Origin: Auriscalpium vulgare
Taxonomy: Eukaryota > Basidiomycota > Agaricomycetes > Russulales > Auriscalpiaceae
DNA: 64,000 nucleotides
Direction: 5' to 3'
NCBI GenBank assembly: GCA_019915015.1
Contig: JAHBBC010000004.1
Coordinates: forward strand, 868,001-932,000
Below are positions 24,015-32,948 of this stretch, piece after piece. Position 1 is the first letter of the stretch. Each line of letters starts with the position of its first letter. The translations under genes were made by a program, and so were the position numbers. The notes under the pieces are model-generated. The model saw only the letters and a program-made list of their open reading frames with translations. It searched no databases and had not been told where the DNA came from.

Positions 24015-24251
24015 ACTGAAGATCTGACCGTCCTCGGTCAGCGCGTGCGTTGAATACGGGTCGGCAAAGGAGTGCTGGGGGCTGCGGTGGGTGGGAACGA
24101 AAGGATACAGAAATGGAAGAGTGAAGCATATAGCGAACTTGAATGTCCCTTCTTGGTCTCTGTAAATGGCATGGGCAAAAGGGAAAAAAAATTAAACAAA
24201 CACAAGGGAAACCATGCGTAGCATGCTGGAAAGAGAAACAACACAAAGGAG

Positions 24252-27200
24252 TCAGGAGCCATCTGGGGGACCATCCATGTCGTCTTCATCGGCTATTGGC
24301 ATGTCTTCTAAGCTGTCATCGTCTCCTAAGGACTGGGAAGCTTCTAGTTCGCGAAGTCGAGTAGTGTCAATATCAATGGCATCTAAGTCCACTTCAATTC
24401 GCTTTCGCGCAAAGAAGGGGATGACTCTGAAGGCGGCAATGGGTCGATCAGAGACGGAACCATCTAGTTCTGCAACAAGGTAGGCGCCTCCGCGGTTTCG
24501 CGATACAACCACAAGGGGGCCTAGATAGCGAGGGCGCATCTTGCGGTTTAGCGACTTCTCGATAGCGGTGTGGCGGATCAATACAAGGTCTCCACGCTTG
24601 AAATCAAAGTCGCGAATGGTCGCTGCGTGGTCACGCTCAAAGCGCTCTGCTGCTGCTAGACGATGTGCAAAAACCTTGGAACGCAGGTGTGAAATGTGCT
24701 CGTGTCGCTTCTGGAGGGCTATGGCGCGTCGTGCAATGAGGTCTGTGGTCGAAAGAATGGACGTGGGCGGCGGCAAGAGGTACGTTGCTTCGGATATGTC
24801 AAGGGGAATGAGCGGATGACAACCTGTGACTGCAAAGTAGGGCGAGCAACCCATGCGGCGTCTTGTAGTAAGGCGCTCGGACCAAAAGACTGTGTGCGCA
24901 GACATAGACCAGCGACTCTGTTCTCCATCGCAGGCCTTGAACAATGCTTGACGAACGTCAAAGTGTGCACGCTCAACGATGCCGTTGGCTCGCGAATTGT
25001 AACCACTGATGCGAATATGGCGAATGTTGTACTTCTTGGACAGATAGTCAAGTGCCTTGACAAATGGGCCTCCGTTGTCTGTGACGATTTCGCTTAATGA
25101 ACCCCAACGACAAAGGATATCTTCAAAGACCCAATCTGCAATGGCCTTGGCTGTCTCACGGCGTAGGAGTCGAAACTCGGGGTACTGGGTGAGTGAACAG
25201 CGTCCTTGAACAATATAGCGAAAGCCGTTAGAGACTGGCATATGCATTGTGTCAACGTAGATCTTCGCGAAGAGCGCAGCGGGTGTCGCAACAACCGGGG
25301 GGATGAGAACTTGACGCTTCTGACGCTGCTGACAGATGAGACAGCTGCGGACATACCACATGGCATCCGCTTCGGAAGCTGGCCACCAAAAACGTTCTTG
25401 AATAAGCGATCTTGTAGCAAAAACTCCGCGATGTCCAACACGATCATGACATTCTGCAAGAACTTGAAGTCGTTGAGCTGGTTGTATCACAAGCTTGTGT
25501 GCGCCATCAAGACTGCGTCGCCAAAGTCTTGTCTTGTCGATAAAGAAGCGCGTCGCATAGCGGACAAAGGTCGCGAACTCAGAATCTGACAAGTCTTCTG
25601 GGCGTTCTGGTTTCCTTAACCAATTGTGGACTGCTTGAATGCGAAGGTCGTGGGTTCTAGCTGAGTCGGAACGTGGCACATCGTCATAACAGAGCTTGGG
25701 CTCCTCCTCCTCCTTACTGAAGTCTTGACCGTCCTCGGTCAGGGCATAGGTCGCGAAGCAGGGAGGGTGGGTGGGCACAGCTAGGATGTGGGAACGAAAC
25801 GCAGAAGGCGAAGGGTAGACAATGTGAAGGAATCCATGCATGTTATCAAGCCAATCGTCATAACTGTCATCTTGTTCTGTCTCTGCTGGGGTATCTTCAC
25901 CTTCTTGTCTATGTCGCGAAAGCCCGTCTGGTCCATGGCGAACCCCTGGAACGTGGCGAAGCTTGAAATGGAAGATGAGGATGCCTAGAATCCATCGATT
26001 GATACTTGCACTAGGGACGAGATCCGGGTTCTTGAGCATTCCTTTGATAGCGCTAGCGTCTACTTCAACAACTAGGTTGCGAACGCCAAGTAGATAGATG
26101 CGGAGTGTGCGTAGTGCACGGAAAAGGCCGTAAATCTCAAGCTTAGGCTGGGAGAAGCGTCGTTCGCGGTCGTTGAGCGTGATAGAACCAAAGCGATTGA
26201 TATAGCGGAGCGTCTTCTTGGGGGTCGCGACGTCTTGCGCTAAGATATAGCCTATTGCAATGTACGAGGAGTCAACAGCTAAGACAACTGGGTCGGGTGA
26301 TTCATAGTTGATGGCACGGAGCGCTGGCGAGGCGAGCAAGGCTACTTTAAGGTCTTCTTGAGCGGCAATATGTTCTGGTCCGAACTCGAATGGGACACCT
26401 TTGCGAGTAAGCTGTGTCAAGACGTGGGCACGTTTCGCGAACGAGTCGATGAAAATGCGGCAGACTCCAATGGTACCAAGGAATGCACGAACGTCAGAGA
26501 CATCTTTGCAGGGGCCCCAGTTGCGGATAACTGAGACAGTGGACTCGTCAGGACGTCGACCTTCTGGGGTGCAACGATGGCCAAGAACGGTGAACTCGCG
26601 ACTGATAATGATAGACTTGGTGCCAGAGAATGTGCCACCACAATACTTCATGCGCTGCAAGATACGGTTGACATTCTGGAAGTGCTCCCAGACAAAACGG
26701 CGGATGTTGCGATTGTTCGCGATGTGCTCGGGCTTGCCATATTCGTCAAGATACTCGGATGCGGGACCTTTGAGTGGGACATCGTCGATGTAGGGGACTG
26801 TAATCGCTGGTATCTCAGGCTGGAGGATGTACGTGACGTCGTCATGGAAGATAGGAACTGAGTTCGTCCATCCCATGGGTAGGGTGACAAGGCGCTTGGC
26901 TCCAAAGGGCGTCTGGAACGTAGTGAGATCTCGCGAGTGTTCGTCAATGAGGCGTTCGTCATAGCCAACGTAGAGATCGAGTATTCCACCGCATGCGCGG
27001 CCTCCGAACTGTTCTGCAAGGTGCTCTGGCGTGGGTGTGACTCCGGAATGTGCGATAGTGACGGCGTTGAGGGGCTCAAGACTGTGAACAATGCGTAGCG
27101 ACTTGCCATCTTTCTTCGCGACGCAGAACCAACGCGAACGATACGATGAATTCGAGTCTTCATATGTGCCTGCATGAATCTTGCGACGAATGAGGTCTGT

Positions 27201-28070
27201 GACTTCTTTGTAAAGACCTGGTGGGATCGGAATATTGCGCTGTACCCAAGGTGTATGCGGAACGACAGGGATTTGGACTGGAGGAAAGAACTCGCGCTTG
27301 AAACTGCCTCGCTCTGAGTCATTCCAAGCGAAAGCGTCGTTGTGAACTGAAATGACGTGGTGCAATAGGTCTCGTTCGGCTGGCTGAAGGAAATTGTAGC
27401 ACTCTTGGCTATCAACAGTGTCTTTGCGTTCTTGCGTGTAGCGTCCGGTGGGTACAAAGGGCGGGGGATGCGTAGGGAGCATAGGGAGCGATGCAAGGGG
27501 ATCTCCCTGTATGTTGCGAACTATGCGGAACTGTTCTGGGACTGAGCCTAGCACAGGCTTGACTTTCTGGGCAACGGGCTTGTACTTGCGCTTCGCAAAC
27601 GTTTCGCGAACTGGGGGTATCTGATTCTCTGGCAAAGGCAGTGGACGAAGGTCTGAGGCAAAGGTAGAAAAGAGTGTGGATTGCGTTGAGGCGGGATTTG
27701 GAGCGAACGTTGAAGTCAAAACTGTAAAAGCTGCTGGAGCGGCGTGGTTGGGAAGCAAAGAACGAGCGTCGGAGGCGGTTAAATAAGCAAACTGGAGCGA
27801 GGATTCGTCTGAAGGGTCAAGAGGGGTATAAGCAAGTGCGCGAACACTCGCGCCGTCGCCTTCCAAGATGAGGGCGACTTCTTCACCATCTTCTAGATAA
27901 TCAAGCAGCGAAAGTTGTCTCCTGTGAGACTCGAAACCGATGATGCCCTCTAGGGAACGTAGGCACTGTGACAACAGCTGTCGAGTTGGGATTGCGAAGC
28001 GTAACAGTCTGGTCTTCGTTCTTGAAGTTGCGCACAACACTCTCTGTGATAACGTCGAAGGGGCGTCCAA
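24252..28070 (-). CDS. pol: gypsy Pol polyprotein: RT, RNase H, integrase
   Basis: About 1270 codons without an initiating ATG; the frame opens at 28070 with TTG and overlaps the end of gag by about 170 nt in the +1 frame, so it is probably made by +1 frameshifting. Domains in order: a linker; reverse transcriptase with VPYIDDVPLKG as the catalytic YIDD and FLGTIGVCRIFI in the thumb; RNase H beginning VLAVDSSYIAIGYILA with later conserved acidic residues; a zinc-binding HHCC region (H-RVGHRG...CLICQQR); and the integrase core with D in YVDTMHM, D in TDNGGPF and E in GIVERAH. A GPY/F-like KMRPRYLGPLVVV follows. The product should yield reverse transcriptase and integrase after proteolysis. No stop interrupts it, which fits the young LTRs. 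Close to the 3' end a Glu-rich stretch shares sequence with the polypurine tract region. Confidence 0.95.
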   Translation of the reverse strand: MDAPSTLSQRVLCATSRTKTRLLRFAIPTRQLLSQCLRSLEGIIGFESHRRQLSLLDYLEDGEEVALILEGDGASVRALAYTPLDPSDESSLQFAYLTASDARSLLPNHAAPAAFTVLTSTFAPNPASTQSTLFSTFASDLRPLPLPENQIPPVRETFAKRKYKPVAQKVKPVLGSVPEQFRIVRNIQGDPLASLPMLPTHPPPFVPTGRYTQERKDTVDSQECYNFLQPAERDLLHHVISVHNDAFAWNDSERGSFKREFFPPVQIPVVPHTPWVQRNIPIPPGLYKEVTDLIRRKIHAGTYEDSNSSYRSRWFCVAKKDGKSLRIVHSLEPLNAVTIAHSGVTPTPEHLAEQFGGRACGGILDLYVGYDERLIDEHSRDLTTFQTPFGAKRLVTLPMGWTNSVPIFHDDVTYILQPEIPAITVPYIDDVPLKGPASEYLDEYGKPEHIANNRNIRRFVWEHFQNVNRILQRMKYCGGTFSGTKSIIISREFTVLGHRCTPEGRRPDESTVSVIRNWGPCKDVSDVRAFLGTIGVCRIFIDSFAKRAHVLTQLTRKGVPFEFGPEHIAAQEDLKVALLASPALRAINYESPDPVVLAVDSSYIAIGYILAQDVATPKKTLRYINRFGSITLNDRERRFSQPKLEIYGLFRALRTLRIYLLGVRNLVVEVDASAIKGMLKNPDLVPSASINRWILGILIFHFKLRHVPGVRHGPDGLSRHRQEGEDTPAETEQDDSYDDWLDNMHGFLHIVYPSPSAFRSHILAVPTHPPCFATYALTEDGQDFSKEEEEPKLCYDDVPRSDSARTHDLRIQAVHNWLRKPERPEDLSDSEFATFVRYATRFFIDKTRLWRRSLDGAHKLVIQPAQRLQVLAECHDRVGHRGVFATRSLIQERFWWPASEADAMWYVRSCLICQQRQKRQVLIPPVVATPAALFAKIYVDTMHMPVSNGFRYIVQGRCSLTQYPEFRLLRRETAKAIADWVFEDILCRWGSLSEIVTDNGGPFVKALDYLSKKYNIRHIRISGYNSRANGIVERAHFDVRQALFKACDGEQSRWSMSAHTVFWSERLTTRRRMGCSPYFAVTGCHPLIPLDISEATYLLPPPTSILSTTDLIARRAIALQKRHEHISHLRSKVFAHRLAAAERFERDHAATIRDFDFKRGDLVLIRHTAIEKSLNRKMRPRYLGPLVVVSRNRGGAYLVAELDGSVSDRPIAAFRVIPFFARKRIEVDLDAIDIDTTRLRELEASQSLGDDDSLEDMPIADEDDMDGPPDGS

Positions 28071-30099
28071 GTAGAATGTCGTACGCGACGTTGCGAATGA
28101 CGTGGATCTGCAAGTAGATGGTAATATTCGCGATCTTGACGGGGACGTTGCGAGCTAATCCAAGCGAGCTGTCATAGTGTGTGTTGGCACTCTGAACACG
28201 AATGCGGATCGAAGGGTCGTATGCAAGGCCAAGATGGTGACAAATCTCTTCTGACATCGAGATAATCTGTGACCCGGGATCCAAAAGGCATTCAACTGTG
28301 TCTTTGTTATCAATGATAGCGTCGATGGAGCGGAGCGCATGTGATTCGCGGGCGACAGTCAAGACTTTAGGCTCTTCTTCAGGGGCTAAGTCCATCAGGT
28401 ACGTCTCATATGGATCATCAATGACTAGGACGCCGGGCGGAGGGTTATTGCGATCTGGCGCGATAACACGAGGGGCAGGGACATAGTTTGCAAACGTCTT
28501 GGCTTCAGCTTCGGCAATTGCCGCGGCGGGCGAGACTATGTCTTCTGGGACCTCTTCGACAGTGGGGAAACTGGAAATGACTTGCTCATTGACTGCACGA
28601 CGAGGTGTGACAACATCGCGATACTTCGCGCGGACCTCTGGCGAGAGTGAAAGGAGTTCCTCAGGTGTGAGCGTGATCGAGTTCGCTTTCATCGAGCGAG
28701 CAAACACTGTGTCTGCTATCTCTGTCTTGTGGACTGGAGCATTTGTCTTGTAAGCGGTGTCTCGCGCATTCAAAGGCCTGGGCGGGTCTGCAGGGACAAA
28801 GCGTGTCTGCTTGACTGGGGCGGAAGTAGCGTCACGAGCTTTGGCAAAGGGGTGCGAAGGTGTGCGAGGTGCTGATGACTGTGCTGGACTAGGAGCAGGA
28901 GCTTGCGCTGGAGCTGGAGCCTGAACTGGTGGGGCATCTTGAGTCGGCTTCACGTTCGCGGTTCGACGAGGGGGCACTTCTACGCCGTCGAAGACCAACT
29001 TGAACGAATCGCGAGCCTGTGGGCCTTTCAGTGCTGCTAGCTCAGCTTCAAGTGCGGCGATGCGATCTGTCGCGGAAAGCGTGAATGTCGAGAGCGGCTC
29101 AACTGCGAGCATCATCTGGGCTTGTGCGCGCTGGCCTGGGTTGCGTCGATGCCACTCCATCATGCGATCACGAAGGGTGTTGCCTGTAATAAAGCGGGGA
29201 ACAAATCCTCCACCAGGTAGTATGACTCTTCCTTCATGGTTTCGCTTGACGTAGCCAGTGCGGATGTCTTCTTCGACTGCAGGACAGTTCGCGATGTGAT
29301 GATCTGGAGCGCCATCATATAGGCAACGATTCTCTGAGCGAATGGTGTCAACTGGAGCAGGTGTGGGCGTGGACAAGGCTGCTGGGACTGCGCTATTGCC
29401 TTGAATTGCTTGGGTGAGCGAACGAACGAGGGTGACAAGGAGTTCTTCCGTCTTGATCGCTGGGGCTGGCGTTAACGATGAGCTGGGTGCTAAAGCGGCG
29501 TCGTTGCGAAAGGAAGAGGCTGCTGTGCCATGTAGAACATAGTTCGTTGCGTCCTTGACGTCAGAAACAAGATAGGGGTCTTCTGGCTCCTGGTCTGGCA
29601 ATTTGATCTGAAGGCGAGCATGGACACGCTGCCAAAGCTCAGCTGGGATGCCTCGAACGAATTCTCGTTGTTGCTGGAGGTCTGAGAGGCGCTTGTGCTT
29701 GATAAGATAGCTGGAGAGCGTCAAGAAGTCGCGATGGAATGTTGCGAACTCTTCCAGTGTCGAGATTCCGTTGGCGCGACGTTCCGCGACGAGGTGCTCA
29801 AGGTCTGCAACTGAATATGCTTTGTCTTCGCTAGCACCTGGGTAGAGCTTCGCGACAGCTTCCTTGAACTCTTTGTATGACTTGGAGGCGTCGGTGAACT
29901 CTGTCATGGCGTCGAAAAGATCGGCTACTTCGATAGGGACATAACTCTGTGCCCAAGTCTTCTTCTCTTCATCCTTGGTGATTGAGAAACGAAGGAATAG
30001 GATTTCAAGGTCTGCAAAGAACCTGCGGATTGAACGAGGCTGTTCTGGGGTAAATATAGGGGCGGTGCGATCACCACGAGCTGGCATAAGCGTAGTCAT
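27901..30099 (-). CDS. gag: gypsy Gag with aspartic protease domain
   Basis: Starts at the ATG at 30099 (MTTLMPARGDRTAPIF), giving 732 codons. The frame is open farther upstream through the primer-binding site into the LTR, but with no ATG. The N-terminal half is a capsid-like helical region (FFADLEILFLRF, YVPIEVADLF, EEFATFHRDFL, ELWQRVHARL). It is followed by a single degenerate knuckle (C-x6-HH-x3-C, from CLYDGAPDHHIANC), a proline/alanine-rich linker, and a retropepsin-type protease with DPGSQ in place of the usual DTG/DSG triad and a later ILLGRPF flap-side motif. Protease thus lies in the gag frame and pol in the +1 frame. Predicted role: particle assembly and polyprotein processing in the cytoplasm. 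Confidence 0.92.
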   Translation of the reverse strand: MTTLMPARGDRTAPIFTPEQPRSIRRFFADLEILFLRFSITKDEEKKTWAQSYVPIEVADLFDAMTEFTDASKSYKEFKEAVAKLYPGASEDKAYSVADLEHLVAERRANGISTLEEFATFHRDFLTLSSYLIKHKRLSDLQQQREFVRGIPAELWQRVHARLQIKLPDQEPEDPYLVSDVKDATNYVLHGTAASSFRNDAALAPSSSLTPAPAIKTEELLVTLVRSLTQAIQGNSAVPAALSTPTPAPVDTIRSENRCLYDGAPDHHIANCPAVEEDIRTGYVKRNHEGRVILPGGGFVPRFITGNTLRDRMMEWHRRNPGQRAQAQMMLAVEPLSTFTLSATDRIAALEAELAALKGPQARDSFKLVFDGVEVPPRRTANVKPTQDAPPVQAPAPAQAPAPSPAQSSAPRTPSHPFAKARDATSAPVKQTRFVPADPPRPLNARDTAYKTNAPVHKTEIADTVFARSMKANSITLTPEELLSLSPEVRAKYRDVVTPRRAVNEQVISSFPTVEEVPEDIVSPAAAIAEAEAKTFANYVPAPRVIAPDRNNPPPGVLVIDDPYETYLMDLAPEEEPKVLTVARESHALRSIDAIIDNKDTVECLLDPGSQIISMSEEICHHLGLAYDPSIRIRVQSANTHYDSSLGLARNVPVKIANITIYLQIHVIRNVAYDILLGRPFDVITESVVRNFKNEDQTVTLRNPNSTAVVTVPTFPRGHHRFRVSQETTFAA

Positions 30100-30540
30100 C
30101 GCGATAAAAGGTTGGGGATTGGTGATAGGGACTTGAACGGTGTGTGTGCGACGGTTCGCGATATAAACGGCGGGCGATGGAAGACGACTGGTGATGGCTG
30201 GAGGTGTGGGAATAGGCTGGGGCGATGGCGAAGGCGGAGTGCGCGATGTGACGGGATGTAACAAGGGGCGAGGCGACGATGGGAAGCTTCCTGGAAACGG
30301 TGGAGAGTCTTCTAATGGATCTAGGAGGTTGATATCACTGAGAAGGTCGGAAGGAAGGTTGTTGTGTGTCGCAAATGGACTAGGGACTGAGGAAAAGAGT
30401 TCTCCTGGACTGGGGGGCCAAACGACAAACGATTCGCGAAGTTCTGCGGCTAGGGAGGAGACTCGAGTAGGATAGCGATGTCGATGTGTAGGGGGTGTGG
30501 AAGATGAACGAGAGTGATCTGAAGCAATCCTGGTAGTGCC

Positions 30541-30557
30541 CCTCGCGGTGGGCTCCA
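30541..30557 (-). promoter_or_regulatory. primer-binding site
   Basis: On the minus strand TGGAGCCCACCGCGAGG begins four nucleotides after the 5' LTR. It starts TGG, complementary to a tRNA 3' CCA end. I cannot name the tRNA without its sequence. Confidence 0.75.
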
Positions 30558-30561
30558 CAAA

Positions 30562-31739
30562 TGATGACCTATCTCGGCGCACAGGCGGTCAGATGGCAAA
30601 ACAAACCACAAAACCAACTCCTGCTGGCTCGAGCGGTGCTAGTAACAGGTTGGGGGCGCGTCCCAGGACCTACAGATGACTCGGGGAGAGGCGTGAACGC
30701 TGGGGGGAAGTCGCTAGGTGACTTGGAGGGCGATAGGACGATGGACAAGGTGATCTGGGATGGAAGTCGACACTGCTGGTGCGGAACAGGACGTTGCGAT
30801 GTGTAGCGAGCTTGAGAATACCTTGCTGGAGGGCTGAGACGATGGGGGAACAAAGGCGAGGATGAGGGGACAAGGGGACAAGGTGATACGAAGGTCGCGA
30901 CGTAACGCGATAACGCTGGACGAGGTGAAAACAATGTGCTCTGCGAAGTTGAAGGCTTGTAAACGTGGGCTCTGCGAAGGTGAAGGCTATAATCTTGGGC
31001 GCTGCGAAGTTGAAGGTCGAGGTCGATGTTGAACGCGATAAAACGATGTTGCAAAGGTTTGAGACGTTGACTCTGGAGGGGAGAAGTTGTCTGATATTCC
31101 GTGACCTAGCTACCAACAGATATACACGGGAAACATGTCTCTGTGGCTACTGTGAGTCATCTGGTAAGTATGGGGATAGTGAGACATTCTAGAAGGCGTA
31201 TCCAATCAGAAACAAGCATCGCGACGTATCGGAACAGCCGGGCTGTGCTATCTCCATGTGAAACTCCGAGATATGCGGATCGCGACGTATCGGAAACCAT
31301 CAAACCGGAACATTGCTCTGAGACACTGCATCTAGACCGGACCCTGGGACCTGTGGGTGACGTGTCGAGGGGCTGCGCAACGCTAGGACGCTCTGGGAAC
31401 GAGGTGGGAGGCGAGTGCAACATGTGTAGAGCTGAGGGCAACAAGGGGATGTATGCGCGAGACATTGCGACGTGCGCACAGAATGCTAATGGCTGGCTCA
31501 GAACGTCTTGGTGACTTGGGGGGCGTGTACACATGACTTGGGGACTTGTGCAATCGTCCTGCGTGGCCTGGATGGTAGAGAATCGATGGAGACGTCAAGG
31601 AGTATAGGCCTGTGTTGCTACAAGTGTGCTAGCGTCTTGGCTGGAACTGCGAGCGCGATGTGTTGCGATAGTCGATGTTGAGGCAATAGAACGTGCCAAA
31701 AATGCGAAAACAGAAGCCACCCGCGCTGGGGGTGTATCA
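30562..31739 (-). repeat. 5' LTR of the gypsy element (1178 bp)
   Basis: Same length as the copy at 22827-24004. At both sites where the LTRs differ this copy has CpG and the other TpG or CpA. Confidence 0.97.
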
Positions 31740-31797
31740 GCGTCGTCACGTCAATATGCACGCATGCGTCTGCTGTTTGTTTACTGTAATCAACACC

Positions 31798-32676
31798 ATG
31801 GATGAAGCTCCCGACATATTCACTGAGGAGGATGAAGATTTATTTGAGCATCTGTATGGAGAACATTACGACAGCGACCAATTTTCCGACGACGAGCAGT
31901 CCGAGACTCCCCTCCCTCCGCCTCCACCTCCCGCACCTCCACCCCCGCCAATCCATCCTGTTGACCCTATACAGTTGAAGCGCACGAAGCAGCTGAGAGA
32001 TAACTTCAAGGGGAATATCACCGAGGTCGCCCGAGATATCCTCTGTTATATGGACCGCAAGGGCATGAACCTGCCCTTCCTCCTCGACGTAGTGAGCTGG
32101 GGTGACGCGGGCTGCGTAGAAGACAGCAAAACCCGATATGAAAGAACGGGCCTGATGGTCAGTCAAGAACTCCCAAGCATCATCGCACGCTGGTGCCGTC
32201 CTCCGCGCACCTCTGGAAGCCACGACGCACGGGCGGGTGCCGCTTCTGTCCCCATGCAAAATTTTGCAGTCGAGCATCTGGGCAATGTCATCAATCAGGA
32301 GCTAGCGTTCCATGTCACTCCCTGTACAACACCTGTTCGCAGCCCCATTTTCGCAAACCGTGCGGCTTGGTCGTCCTCCAGCGCCTTGAGTGGCGAGACG
32401 ATCACCGACGACGACCGTCATCTTGTTGGGGTATACGAAGTTTGGCATGACGAAGGGCATCGTCTTTCCGGCCCCTGTGCCCGCTATCACGGGTATATTA
32501 TGCTCTGTATATTTAGTACGCTGTGTTTCTTCCTTGCGCCGCACGCTCTGCGCAGGTTTTGCGTCGAGTGCAACAGGCCTCCGGCACCGGCCCGTGCTAC
32601 CGCTGGCCAGTCAGTTGCTCACGGGCAAACCGCGACCTTTTGGAATGGTTTCTTTTGGCGGGTACGTGTTTTTTGA
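31798..32676 (+). pseudogene. DUF6589-like protein, truncated N-terminal part
   Basis: Begins at an ATG at 31798 with an acidic start and a proline run (PPPPPPAPPPPP). Then comes a block that resembles the N-terminal region of DUF6589 proteins of mushrooms: VARDILCYMDRKGMNLPFLL, DVVSWGDAGC, RYERTGLMVSQELPSIIARW, and QNFAVEHLGNVINQEL. Similarity ends at about 32304, where the sequence becomes the antisense of a helicase fragment, so codons after that are accidental. Full DUF6589 proteins are several hundred residues longer. The gypsy insertion lies 55 bp upstream of the ATG, in what was the promoter or leader. The family call is from memory. It may be a captured fragment or the remains of the element's own gene. 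Confidence 0.6.
32303..32544 (-). pseudogene. RecQ-like helicase fragment (Walker A region)
   Basis: On the minus strand: PVIAGTGAGKTMPFVMP, a Walker A (GTGAGKT) in RecQ-like context, then KMTVVV. After a short frame shift it continues as VSPLKALEDDQAARFAKMGL, motif Ia of mushroom RecQ-like helicases, and ends abruptly against the DUF6589-like segment. Motif II (DEAH) and everything downstream is missing. It is a captured internal fragment without a start codon. Confidence 0.7.
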
Positions 32677-32856
32677 CCTACTCTACCCATCCCCAGCTTC
32701 TCAGCCCTTAGCCGTAGATGCCCCGACCTCTGTGAAAACCGCAGGCGGTACAGAGGTCGGGCTTAGTCTGCTCACGCGGCGGGTGCTTGCCGCTTATCTC
32801 CCCGTTATCTCTTGATTTTAATGGGCCCTCGCTCAGGCTCGCTGTCACGCTTGGGC

Positions 32857-32948
32857 CGATCCATGTGCCGCCGGTTCAAAGTCGCCAGACGTTAAGGAGT
32901 GTCTTTCCGTGTCTTTTTTCAGCTCCGCCACGGCTGGTTCCGAGACTA
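32857..32948 (-). repeat. right terminal inverted repeat
   Basis: Inverted partner of 22655-22746, 92 bp, ending CGAGACTA at 32948 directly before the duplicated TAGCTGGCT. Confidence 0.95.

Larger units (their letters stand above)
22827..31739 (-). mobile_element. full-length Ty3/gypsy LTR retrotransposon, minus strand
   Basis: 8913 bp with two 1178-bp LTRs about 99.8% identical, a 4-bp target duplication, a primer-binding site, a polypurine tract, gag, and pol in the order protease (in the gag frame), RT, RNase H, integrase. RT before integrase fixes the Ty3/gypsy order. There is a GPY/F-like module after integrase and no chromodomain. The near-identical LTRs and open frames indicate a very recent, possibly still active, insertion inside the DNA transposon. 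Confidence 0.97.
22655..32948 (+). mobile_element. TIR DNA transposon with 92-bp ends and 9-bp TSD, carrying captured gene fragments
   Basis: The ends begin TAGTCTCGGAACCAGCC and are inverted repeats of each other (22655-22746 and 32857-32948). After removing the gypsy insertion (22827-31739 plus one TSD copy) the element is about 1.38 kb. It holds the N-terminal part of a DUF6589-like gene (plus strand) abutting an antisense RecQ-like helicase fragment. A 9-bp duplication with long TIRs is typical of Mutator-like elements; the superfamily call is an inference because no transposase is present. The captured fragments make it resemble Pack-type elements described in plants. The boundaries are proved by comparison with the empty site in Rep-A copy 1. 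Confidence 0.85.

Noticed and set aside
31157..31534. Open frames inside the LTRs (125-161 codons) as accessory genes
   Set aside because: They overlap in several frames, start mostly without a clear context, and LTR identity alone explains their duplication.
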